A DNA stretch of 64,000 nucleotides from CAYVIB01 sp964451365 (GTDB lineage: Bacteria; Pseudomonadota; Gammaproteobacteria; Pseudomonadales; Cellvibrionaceae). Each line of letters opens with the position of its first letter. Positions within the stretch are counted from its first letter, which is position 1. The notes under the pieces are model-generated. The model ran no database searches, was not told the origin of the DNA, and worked only from the letters and a program-made list of their open reading frames with translations. The position numbers and the translations under genes are program-made. Where the stretch lies: contig CAYVIB010000024.1 of NCBI GenBank assembly GCA_964451365.1, positions 1-64,000 on the forward strand, written 5' to 3'. Shown here in pieces: positions 7,874-15,556 of this stretch.

Positions 7874-10800
7874 ATGCTCAATAGACACAATTTTAAACTT
7901 AAGCCTATCGCGGCGGCAGTTGCTTCAACTATGCTTGTCGGGTTGGGCAATGTGGCATATGCGCAAGATACCCAAATGGAAGAAGTGGTTGTAACTGGTA
8001 TTCGCGCTTCTTTGGAGCGCGCGATGGATATCAAGCGCGATGCTGCTGGTGTTGTCGATGCTATTTCCGCAGAAGACATGGGTAAATTCCCTGACACAAA
8101 CCTTGCAGAATCGCTACAGCGAATCACAGGTGTTTCCATTGACCGAGCCAACGGTGAAGGTTCCCGTGTGACTATTCGGGGCTTTAGTGGCGACAACAAC
8201 CTTGTTCTGCTGAACGGCCGTCATATGCCGGCCGCCAGTGCTTACGGTGGTAATAGTGGTGCCGGTGGGGCTCGAAATTTTGGTAGCCGCTCTTTCGACT
8301 TCGCCAACCTCGCTTCCGAAGCTGTGCGGGGCATACAGGTCTATAAGACTGGTCGTGCTAGCATTGCAACTGGCGGTTTGGGCGGAACTATCAATATTGA
8401 AACAACTCGACCCCTAGAAAATCCTGGCCTGCAGGCCTCCGTAGGTGGAAAACTTGTTCATGATACAACCGTTACTAGTAGCCAGGAAGATGTGACCCCA
8501 GAAGTTTCCGGTCTTTTCAGCTGGACAGATGATAACGAGCAATTTGGTGTATCCCTGAGTGCAAGCTATCAGGAGCGGGATTATTCTTTCGCCGGCGCCG
8601 CATTGAATGAATGGCATGTGGGCGTTTGGGAGGGTTTGGATAACAGTCGCTATTTGCTGGTGGACGGTGCTGAGCTGGTTAATGAGCCGGACCAAGGTCA
8701 GCTATACGCCACGCCGAACGACGTGCGGTACAGCTTCTCCGAGGGTCATCGGGAGCGGACCAATGCCCAGTTGACTCTGCAGTTTCAGCCGGTCGAAACA
8801 ATAACTTTGACTGCGGATTACACCTACGCAGAAAACCAACTTGAAGAGCATCGCGGCGAACAAACATTCTGGTTCGCAAACGCAAACAGCACACGCGCCA
8901 TCACTTATCTTGAGTTTGATGATAGTGCTGTCGCCACGCCACTTGTTATTCAGGAAGATTTGACTGGCCTTAACAAAGACAGCGGGCATGAGCAGCAGTA
9001 CCGCAACCAAACTAATACACTTGATTCCATAGGCTTTAATGTGGATTGGGATGTGACTGACTCATTCAGTGTCCAGTTTGATGTCCACGATTCAACCATG
9101 GAAAGCTTGCCAACTGGCCCTGCTGGTGCGGGCTCTCTTGACGTCAGTGTGGCGGCACCGATCCATGCTTCTCAGCGCGCGGTTTTTAGCGGTGACATTC
9201 CTAATGTTGCTACAACAATTAATGACGCCAATACCAATAACAATGGCCAATGGGATCTGGATGATTTTGGTACTCAAATGGGCCGTATCTGGTATGCCGA
9301 CCAGATTACCGACATCACCCAGGTCCAGTTAAAAGGCGCCTTCGAGTTTGATAACGGTCGTTTTGACTTTGGTGTTGAAACCCGTTCTATGCAAACTACC
9401 GGCAAGTCGTCCAACAACCAGTTGGTGTTGGGTAACTGGGGTGTAAATGATGCTGGCCAGATTGATGAAGGATTGTTGATGCAGTTCGACATGCGTGGTC
9501 AGTACGACGACTATGACCTGTCCAATCACCAGGCGTACGCTGTTCGTGCGACCGATCCTGTTGCCTTGTTCACGTGGGCTACAGAGACCTACAACCATCC
9601 TTTTGAAGTCGCTCAGCCTTTTACCACCAATAACGATTTGAAGGAAGACACTAAGGCGTTGTTTGCTCAGGTGTCCGTCGATGGTGAACTTGGTGGTATG
9701 ACCACTAATCTGACAACGGGCTTCCGTTACGAAACGACTGATGTCGAGTCAACGTCGCTTGTGGCACCGCCTCGATGGCTATACTGGTATGATAACAATG
9801 ATTTTGCGCCGGAAACGGACGGAGTGGAAGCTACGCCGTATACAGTTGAGTCGGATTATGACAATCTTCTGCCAAGCTTGGACTTCAGCATTGATTTTAC
9901 CGATGACCTGAAAGGCCGGTTCTCCTACAGTAAGACCATCGCTCGCGCAAACTATAATGACTTGGCCGTTTCGGCCGGTAATTTTGCCATTAGCGGGTCT
10001 ACGCTAAACGGAGCCATACCTACAGCCCAGGCCTCTAACCCTGGCTTGGTGCCTCTCGAATCGGATAACTTCGATTTGGCGGTAGAATGGTACTACGCTG
10101 ATGCCAGCTTTGCGTCCTTGACGTTTTTTGAAAAGCGGGTAGCGAACTTCCAAGGTAATGAACCGGTGGTGACAGATCATTTTGATATCCGAGATCAGAC
10201 TTCTGGTCCGCGAGCTCTGGCTGCTGTGGATGAGTTGGGCGAACTTGACTTGCCTGTGGATGATACCAACCTATTTGTCATGATGGGCGTCATGGCGCAT
10301 CCTGATGAGTTTGGTGCGCCTGAAGATATTCCCCTGGTGGATGGTCGAATTGATCCTGATTTCCATAGCGCAGTATCTACTTTCTTGGCAACCAATGCAC
10401 CGTTAGAAGGCCTATATCCTAACGAAACTGATCCGCTGATGCAGTTCCGTACCGATACACCGGTCAACAACAAGGAAGCCAAACTATATGGTTTTGAAGC
10501 GAGTGTTCAGCACTTCTTTGGTGAGACTGGCTTTGGTCTTCAGGCTAACTACACAATTGTGCGTGGTGACGTATCAAACGACGATTTGGCTAACCCGAAC
10601 GAAACTCAGTTTTCTTTAACCGGGCTGAGTGATTCTGCTAACCTGGTTGGTATCTATGAAAACTACGGGTTCTCAGCGCGTTTAGCTTTAAACTGGCGTG
10701 ATGAATTCTTGACTGAAACTAATCGTGGTTCGGGTAATAATCCCACTTATGTTGAAGCCTATACGCAGGTAGACTTGAACGTTGGTTATGATATCAACGA

Positions 10801-10936
10801 GAATCTTAGTGTATTCTTTGAAGGTATCAACCTAACGGAAGAGAACGTCCGTCATCATGCGCGCAATGAGCGGATGATGTGGTATCTCGAAGATCAAGGT
10901 GCACGTTATCATCTTGGTGCGCGGTACACTTTTTAA
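7874..10936 (+). CDS. TonB-dependent outer-membrane receptor (Xanthomonas/Caulobacter type), second copy
   Basis: A 1020-residue receptor with a clear signal peptide (AAAVASTMLVGLGNVAYAQD, cleavage before Gln-Asp), TonB-box-like MEEVVVTGIRAS, plug domain (FPDTNLAESLQRITGVSIDR, VTIRGFSG, NLVLLNGRHMPA), FDFANLASEAV and a barrel ending GARYTF. These are hallmarks of the TBDR subfamily that takes up oligosaccharides or other large ligands. ATG 7874 has an AGGAGAGG ribosome site. A strong terminator follows, then SapC, cupin_8, halogenase and DUF6445 genes on the same strand. It is related to the receptor at 841-3930 in plug motifs but the barrel is clearly diverged, so a different ligand is likely. 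The ligand itself cannot be told from sequence. Confidence 0.95.
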   Translation: MLNRHNFKLKPIAAAVASTMLVGLGNVAYAQDTQMEEVVVTGIRASLERAMDIKRDAAGVVDAISAEDMGKFPDTNLAESLQRITGVSIDRANGEGSRVTIRGFSGDNNLVLLNGRHMPAASAYGGNSGAGGARNFGSRSFDFANLASEAVRGIQVYKTGRASIATGGLGGTINIETTRPLENPGLQASVGGKLVHDTTVTSSQEDVTPEVSGLFSWTDDNEQFGVSLSASYQERDYSFAGAALNEWHVGVWEGLDNSRYLLVDGAELVNEPDQGQLYATPNDVRYSFSEGHRERTNAQLTLQFQPVETITLTADYTYAENQLEEHRGEQTFWFANANSTRAITYLEFDDSAVATPLVIQEDLTGLNKDSGHEQQYRNQTNTLDSIGFNVDWDVTDSFSVQFDVHDSTMESLPTGPAGAGSLDVSVAAPIHASQRAVFSGDIPNVATTINDANTNNNGQWDLDDFGTQMGRIWYADQITDITQVQLKGAFEFDNGRFDFGVETRSMQTTGKSSNNQLVLGNWGVNDAGQIDEGLLMQFDMRGQYDDYDLSNHQAYAVRATDPVALFTWATETYNHPFEVAQPFTTNNDLKEDTKALFAQVSVDGELGGMTTNLTTGFRYETTDVESTSLVAPPRWLYWYDNNDFAPETDGVEATPYTVESDYDNLLPSLDFSIDFTDDLKGRFSYSKTIARANYNDLAVSAGNFAISGSTLNGAIPTAQASNPGLVPLESDNFDLAVEWYYADASFASLTFFEKRVANFQGNEPVVTDHFDIRDQTSGPRALAAVDELGELDLPVDDTNLFVMMGVMAHPDEFGAPEDIPLVDGRIDPDFHSAVSTFLATNAPLEGLYPNETDPLMQFRTDTPVNNKEAKLYGFEASVQHFFGETGFGLQANYTIVRGDVSNDDLANPNETQFSLTGLSDSANLVGIYENYGFSARLALNWRDEFLTETNRGSGNNPTYVEAYTQVDLNVGYDINENLSVFFEGINLTEENVRHHARNERMMWYLEDQGARYHLGARYTF

Positions 10937-10982
10937 CGGCTGCTGATGCTAACAGTACGTTAGAGCGTAGGCAGGAAGTTGC

Positions 10983-11012
10983 AAGGCCGCTGACAACATC
11001 AGCGGCCTTTTT
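10983..11012 (+). terminator. Rho-independent terminator after the second TonB receptor
   Basis: An 11-bp perfect stem, AAGGCCGCTGA (10983-10993) with TCAGCGGCCTT (10999-11009), 5-nt loop, then TTTTT. It separates the receptor from the downstream SapC operon, probably letting the receptor be made in excess. Confidence 0.85.
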
Positions 11013-11108
11013 CTTTAATGGGGTTATTGGTTTAGCTTAGAGGCACCAGCTACCAAAGATTCGGTATTTTTGCACCTAAGGTTACGTAATTATCGACAGG
11101 TACGAGAC

Positions 11109-11867
11109 ATGGCAAGGCATGTTCTATTAAATAACATTGAACACAAAGATTTAAAAATATTAACCGGGTACTCAGCGGAGTTTGGCAACAATGTAAATAC
11201 CGTTCTCACGTTTCCAACGGAGTATGCGGACATTCAGCGGGAATACCCTATCTTCTTCAAAAAAGAAGAGTCGGGCTATTTTCAATCGATTGTGTTACTC
11301 GGTTTGGAAAAGGGGGAAAACCTGTTTTTGGACAGCAATGGCTGGTCTGCCAGTTATGTTCCTGGAGCTATTGCAAGGGAACCGTTTTTGATCGGTTTTC
11401 AGGAGCAGCAGTTACAGGAAAGCCCAATAAGGGAACCTGTAGTCCATGTTGATCTCGATAGTCCGCGCATAAGCTGGACTGACGAGGGCGATGCGGTATT
11501 TCTAAAGCACGGCGGTAACTCTCCTTACTTGGAGAAGATTATTCAAATACTTAAAGGCATTCATCAGGGGCTCGTCATGGGACGTGCCATGTCCGCTGCA
11601 TTTCAAGAGTTTGGACTCTTCGAGCCCGTTAATCTTCAGGTTGAGGTCAATGAAACAGATAGGTTTACCTTAAACGGACTATACACGATCAATAAAGATT
11701 TGTTGCTTCAGCTCAACGGGGAAGCCTTGGGAAAACTCAATCGCTCGGGCTTTCTTGAAGGTGCATATTTAGCTGTCGCTTCTCTTACCAACGTCAGCAA
11801 GCTGATCGATATCAAGAACCGAAGAAAGCCATTAAATAATAATGGCTTGATCGAAAATCGCTCGTGA
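11109..11867 (+). CDS. SapC-family protein
   Basis: A 252-residue protein of the SapC family (PF07277), named after a Campylobacter S-layer-locus protein but of unknown biochemical role. The start MARHVLLNNIEHKDLKI matches the usual family start, so ATG 11109 is preferred over the in-frame ATG 11070. Typical segments are a Phe-rich YPIFFKK stretch, NLFLDSNGWSASYVPGAIAREPFLIG, and a C-terminal region with LNGLYTINKDLLLQL. No signal peptide or membrane segment, so probably cytoplasmic. It overlaps the next gene by 4 nt (GTGA), implying translational coupling. SapC proteins recur beside halogenase-family genes and TBDRs. Confidence 0.85.
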   Translation: MARHVLLNNIEHKDLKILTGYSAEFGNNVNTVLTFPTEYADIQREYPIFFKKEESGYFQSIVLLGLEKGENLFLDSNGWSASYVPGAIAREPFLIGFQEQQLQESPIREPVVHVDLDSPRISWTDEGDAVFLKHGGNSPYLEKIIQILKGIHQGLVMGRAMSAAFQEFGLFEPVNLQVEVNETDRFTLNGLYTINKDLLLQLNGEALGKLNRSGFLEGAYLAVASLTNVSKLIDIKNRRKPLNNNGLIENRS

Positions 11868-12907
11868 GTCTGATTATGCTTGATATCGCAAATAAAACAC
11901 GGATTATCGAAGGCTGCCGTCCTGATACAGTTCCATATCAAGAACTGATGGATGCGGGAGAACCGGTTATCCTGAAAGGCGTTGCTCTGGAGTGGGGGCT
12001 GGTAAAAAGGGGGGTGGAGTCCTATGGTGCAGCCATTGAATACATCAAATCTTTTTACAACGGTTTAACTGTGGGAGTCTACGTAGGCCACCCGGGTAAT
12101 CAAGGTCGATATTTCTATAAGGAAGATTTAACAGGGCTGAATTTTGATCTTAAGCGCTTACCGCTGGATCAGACTTTGGACGAGATGCGAAGCCATCTGG
12201 AAGAAGACTGCCCTCCACCGCTTTATATAGGATCAACATCCATGGATGCTTGCCTACCCGAGATGCGGAAGGAAAATGAACTGCAGTTCAATCACGAGAT
12301 GTTCTTGAACAACAGACCTTTAACTGGTATATGGCTCGGAAACCCATCTATTGCTTCAGCTCATTATGACGCACCTAACAATATCGCGTGCTGCGTTGTC
12401 GGTAAAAGGAAGTTTACTCTATTTCCTCCCGACCAAACGGTAAATCTTTATCCGGGACCGCTTGATCCTACTCCGGGAGGGCAAGCGGTGAGCATGGTTG
12501 ACTTCAGGAATCCTGACTTCGAGAGGTATCCGAGGTTTAGAGATGCGTTGAAAGTTGCCCAAGTGGCGGAAATGGAGCCTGGCGATGCATTATTTTATCC
12601 GAGTTTTTGGTGGCATAACGTTGAGGCTACCGCGCCATTCAATGTATTGATTAATTACTGGTGGCATACCTCCCCCAAATTCATGGACACCCCAATGAAT
12701 GTCTTATATCACGCGATTTTGAGCTTGCGGGACCGCCCGGAGCACGAGAAGCGAGCTTGGAAGAACTTATTCGACTACTATATTTTTGGCTCACCGGAAC
12801 GTCCCCGCGCACATTTGCCTGAGCATGCGCATGGAGATTTGGCTTTAGTTGATGAAGTTAAGGCTCGAAGGCTAAGAGCGATGCTCATCAATAAGTTAAA
12901 TCGTTAG
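11864..12907 (+). CDS. JmjC/cupin_8-type Fe(II)/2-oxoglutarate oxygenase-like protein
   Basis: A 347-residue protein with a cupin_8/JmjC-like double-stranded beta-helix (PF13621, the family of FIH-type hydroxylases). The metal site is visible: H167 and D169 in SAHYDAPNN, and the distal H251 in PSFWWHNVEA. KRKFTLFPPDQ and EPGDALFYP are typical core strands, so it should be a cytoplasmic oxygenase, perhaps hydroxylating a protein or small molecule. GTG 11864 overlaps the SapC stop; ATG 11876 is an alternative start. The halogenase follows after 13 nt, so SapC, oxygenase and halogenase form one transcript. The substrate is unknown. Confidence 0.85.
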   Translation: MSLIMLDIANKTRIIEGCRPDTVPYQELMDAGEPVILKGVALEWGLVKRGVESYGAAIEYIKSFYNGLTVGVYVGHPGNQGRYFYKEDLTGLNFDLKRLPLDQTLDEMRSHLEEDCPPPLYIGSTSMDACLPEMRKENELQFNHEMFLNNRPLTGIWLGNPSIASAHYDAPNNIACCVVGKRKFTLFPPDQTVNLYPGPLDPTPGGQAVSMVDFRNPDFERYPRFRDALKVAQVAEMEPGDALFYPSFWWHNVEATAPFNVLINYWWHTSPKFMDTPMNVLYHAILSLRDRPEHEKRAWKNLFDYYIFGSPERPRAHLPEHAHGDLALVDEVKARRLRAMLINKLNR

Positions 12908-12920
12908 AAAGGTAGATGTT

Positions 12921-14411
12921 ATGAATGGTACTAATGTTAAACGTGTCGTGATTGCGGGTGGGGGTACAGCGGGTTGGGTTGCTGCCACAGCCCTTTCCAA
13001 AAAGCTCGGAGATCTCCTAGATATCACGCTCATTGAATCCGAGCTTATTGGGACGGTCGGTGTAGGTGAAGCAACAATTCCACCCATGCGCAAATTTCAT
13101 GAACTGATGGGAATTCCCGAGCGCGAGTTCGTGCAAGCGACCAACGCAACTTTCAAACTCGGAATTGCCTTTCGGAATTGGGGCCTTGAGGGTGACGATT
13201 ACCTGCATTCATTTGGCATGACCGGTAAAAGTTCTTGGATGGCGGATTTTCATCATTTTTGGCGGCGAGGCCTGGAAAAAGGGATTGATACCGAGATAGG
13301 CGAGTTTTGTGTCGAGCATAAAGCCGCTCGTGCTGGTCGTTTCGCAATCACGCGGGAGCCAGCAATTAATTACGCATATCATTTGGACGCAACCCTCTAT
13401 GCAAAATTTCTCCGTAAGATTTGTGAGCAATTGGGTGTGCGGCGCATAGAAGGGAAAATCGGCGAGGTTTTGTGTGATAACGACACGGGTTATATAAAAA
13501 CGTTATGCCTGGAGGATGGTCAAAGAATCGATGGGGATCTGTTTTTGGATTGTACTGGTTTTCGAGGCTTACTCATCGAGCAGACTCTTAAAACCGGGTA
13601 CGAAGATTGGAATCACTGGTTACCTTGCGACTCCGCGATTGCTGTTCAAACAGAATCCAAAGGCCCCATCATGCCATATACAGAGTCCGTTGCTTATAAA
13701 TCCGGCTGGCGCTGGAGAATTCCGCTGCAATCCAGAGTTGGTAATGGCATGGTTTATTGTAGTCAATACATATCGGATGATGAGGCCCATGCACTTCTAT
13801 TGAGTGAAGTTGATGGTGAAAGGCGCACCGATCCGCGGCTTATAAAATTCCGTACAGGCCGGCGGAACAAAACATGGAGTAAAAACTGTATCGCCCTGGG
13901 TTTGGCGAGTGGTTTTTTGGAACCACTCGAATCAACCAGCATTCACTTAGTCGTTATTGGTGTGACGCGGTTGCTGCAGCATTTCCCGTTCAACGGCGTC
14001 AGGCAGTCCGTGGTGGACCATTACAATAAGTTAACCAATGATGATTTAGAAAATATCCGCGATTTTCTCATTCTCCACTATCACGCCACTCAGCGGAATG
14101 ATAGCGAATTTTGGCGTTATTGCCGCGAGATGGATGTGCCAGAGTCTCTTGTCAGGCGCATTGATATGTTTGAAAGTGAAGGGCTTCTTGTTCATGCCGA
14201 AGGCGAACTTTTTGCTATCGATTCGTGGATTCAAGTGATGCTGGGCCAGCGGCTCGAGCCACGGCATTATCACCCGCTTCCCCGATTGATGAATGACGAT
14301 GAGCTAAAGCAGTTTCTGGGAAGTATTCGAGCATCTGTGGCAAATTCAGTGGCGCAACTGCCGCGACATGAAGAGTTTATTAACCGATATTGTAAGTCCA
14401 GTATGAGTTAA
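12921..14411 (+). CDS. Flavin-dependent tryptophan-halogenase-family protein, copy 2
   Basis: A 496-residue halogenase-family flavoprotein. FAD-binding GGGTAGW, VGVGEATIPP, the essential-lysine motif ATFKLGIAFRNW (K79), the GWRWRIPLQ monooxygenase-suppressing motif and FLEPLESTSIHL with the catalytic Glu-Ser are all present. It should use reduced flavin supplied by a separate reductase, which is not in this window. ATG 12921 has a GAAAGG ribosome site and lies 13 nt after the oxygenase gene, with the DUF6445 gene following after 9 nt. It is similar in layout to copy 1 (4020-5537) but clearly diverged, so the copies probably act on different substrates or arrived separately. Indole-like substrates and bromide preference are known for related cluster enzymes. 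Confidence 0.92.
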   Translation: MNGTNVKRVVIAGGGTAGWVAATALSKKLGDLLDITLIESELIGTVGVGEATIPPMRKFHELMGIPEREFVQATNATFKLGIAFRNWGLEGDDYLHSFGMTGKSSWMADFHHFWRRGLEKGIDTEIGEFCVEHKAARAGRFAITREPAINYAYHLDATLYAKFLRKICEQLGVRRIEGKIGEVLCDNDTGYIKTLCLEDGQRIDGDLFLDCTGFRGLLIEQTLKTGYEDWNHWLPCDSAIAVQTESKGPIMPYTESVAYKSGWRWRIPLQSRVGNGMVYCSQYISDDEAHALLLSEVDGERRTDPRLIKFRTGRRNKTWSKNCIALGLASGFLEPLESTSIHLVVIGVTRLLQHFPFNGVRQSVVDHYNKLTNDDLENIRDFLILHYHATQRNDSEFWRYCREMDVPESLVRRIDMFESEGLLVHAEGELFAIDSWIQVMLGQRLEPRHYHPLPRLMNDDELKQFLGSIRASVANSVAQLPRHEEFINRYCKSSMS

Positions 14412-14420
14412 TATTTTGTG

Positions 14421-15116
14421 ATGATTATGGAGCCGGGCAAAAAATTTCAAATTCAGAAATTCAGCATAGGACGTGAAGGCGCGCCCTTAATCGTTGTTGA
14501 TAATCTGACCGCTGACGCCGAGCAGTTGATTCAATTGGCTACTCAAACGACTTTCACCAACGGCGGGCGCTTCTATCCTGGCATTCGAGCTGTTGCGCCT
14601 GTTGAATATCAGCGCTTTTTGTTGCGTTGCGTGAGTGAAATTCTAGTTCAACAACTTCAGATCAACGCGTCTCGGTTGTGCTTGAGTCTCTGTCATTATT
14701 CGATCGTAACTACGCCAGCCGATGATTTGGAACCTCCGCAACGAATACCGCACATTGATTCTATTCAAAATGACAGTTTTGCGGCAGTCCACTATCTTTT
14801 CAAGGGGGCGTTGGGAGGTACCGCTTTCTACCGCCACCGACAAACCGGATATGAGTGCATTGATCAGAATCGCCAGCAGCAATATTTTCAAACACTCGAA
14901 GAAGAAAGCCGAGACCCGGTTTTTCCGACTAAGGGTTATATTAATGGTAATACCCCCTTCTTCGAACGCATTGCAGCGCAAGAAGGTGTATTCAATAGAA
15001 TGCTAATCTATAAAAAGAATTCTCTGCACTCAGGTTCTATCGAAGAGGCCTTTGTACCTGACCCTAATCCCCTTACTGGCCGCCTTTCCATCAACAGTTT
15101 TTTTGACGTACGGTAA
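14421..15116 (+). CDS. DUF6445-like protein
   Basis: A 231-residue protein that I assign to the DUF6445 group found in TBDR-halogenase clusters. It has an HID motif (RIPHIDSIQND) followed by AAVHYLFKGALGGTAFYRHR and, near the end, a conserved SLHSG. The H-x-D plus late His pattern suggests a 2-oxoglutarate-oxygenase-like fold, but this is inference. No signal peptide. Starts at GTG 14418, ATG 14421 and ATG 14427 are all in frame and none has a clear ribosome site; ATG 14421 is chosen. It lies 9 nt after the halogenase stop and is the last gene of the operon and of the island. Confidence 0.7.
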   Translation: MIMEPGKKFQIQKFSIGREGAPLIVVDNLTADAEQLIQLATQTTFTNGGRFYPGIRAVAPVEYQRFLLRCVSEILVQQLQINASRLCLSLCHYSIVTTPADDLEPPQRIPHIDSIQNDSFAAVHYLFKGALGGTAFYRHRQTGYECIDQNRQQQYFQTLEEESRDPVFPTKGYINGNTPFFERIAAQEGVFNRMLIYKKNSLHSGSIEEAFVPDPNPLTGRLSINSFFDVR

Positions 15117-15198
15117 ATCAACTACCTGCTAGTTTGGTGTAACAAACAATGTAGTCATATATAACCAGCTTCACCCCCTTAATTATAAAACGCTGACT

Positions 15199-15291
15199 AT
15201 GCCTGCCACAATAACAATCTCACTTACCGAAGAAGAGTGCAGAGTTTCATCTCTTTGCCGAAGTAAAAGACGCCAGCAAGACTTAAGGAGC
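15199..15291 (+). pseudogene. IS630-type transposase N-terminal remnant
   Basis: The frame starting ATG 15199 (MPATITISLTEEE, then SLCRSKRR) resembles the N-terminus of IS630-family transposases (MPA-ITISLTEEER, LCRSR). After about 30 codons the resemblance ends, exactly where an oppositely oriented IS256-like fragment begins. No DDE domain remains. The match is by eye and short, so the family assignment is tentative. Confidence 0.45.
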
Positions 15292-15293
15292 GC

Positions 15294-15449
15294 TTATCTA
15301 TTGTATTGGACGATGTGCTGTTCCTGCTCGGCCTTAACGGTGAGCTGTTTGATGAGCGGTGTAAAGCCATCTTTACCACTCATCGGCTTGCCTGCCTTGA
15401 GATCTTCGAGGGCTTGGCTTGGGTCAAAATCGATTTTGACTTTTGGCAT
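15294..15449 (-). pseudogene. IS256-type transposase N-terminal remnant
   Basis: On the minus strand ATG 15449 opens a 51-codon frame (MPKVKIDFDPSQALEDL, SGKDGFTPLIKQLT) matching the start of IS256-family (mutator-like) transposases, which read GKDG(V)LTPLIKQLTEAAL. It then diverges and stops at 15294, so the roughly 350-residue catalytic part is gone. Sequence upstream (15465-15500, with GGAAATGACACAGG) may be the left terminal region of the element. This is an inactive relic. Confidence 0.6.
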
Positions 15450-15556
15450 AAGTCATCCCCTCAGTTGCCAGTGTAAGGAAATGACACAGGTTTATGAACA
15501 CTACCGATCAACAGGATCAGCGGTAGCAATTAAATTTTTATATCGGTATAAAAGTT

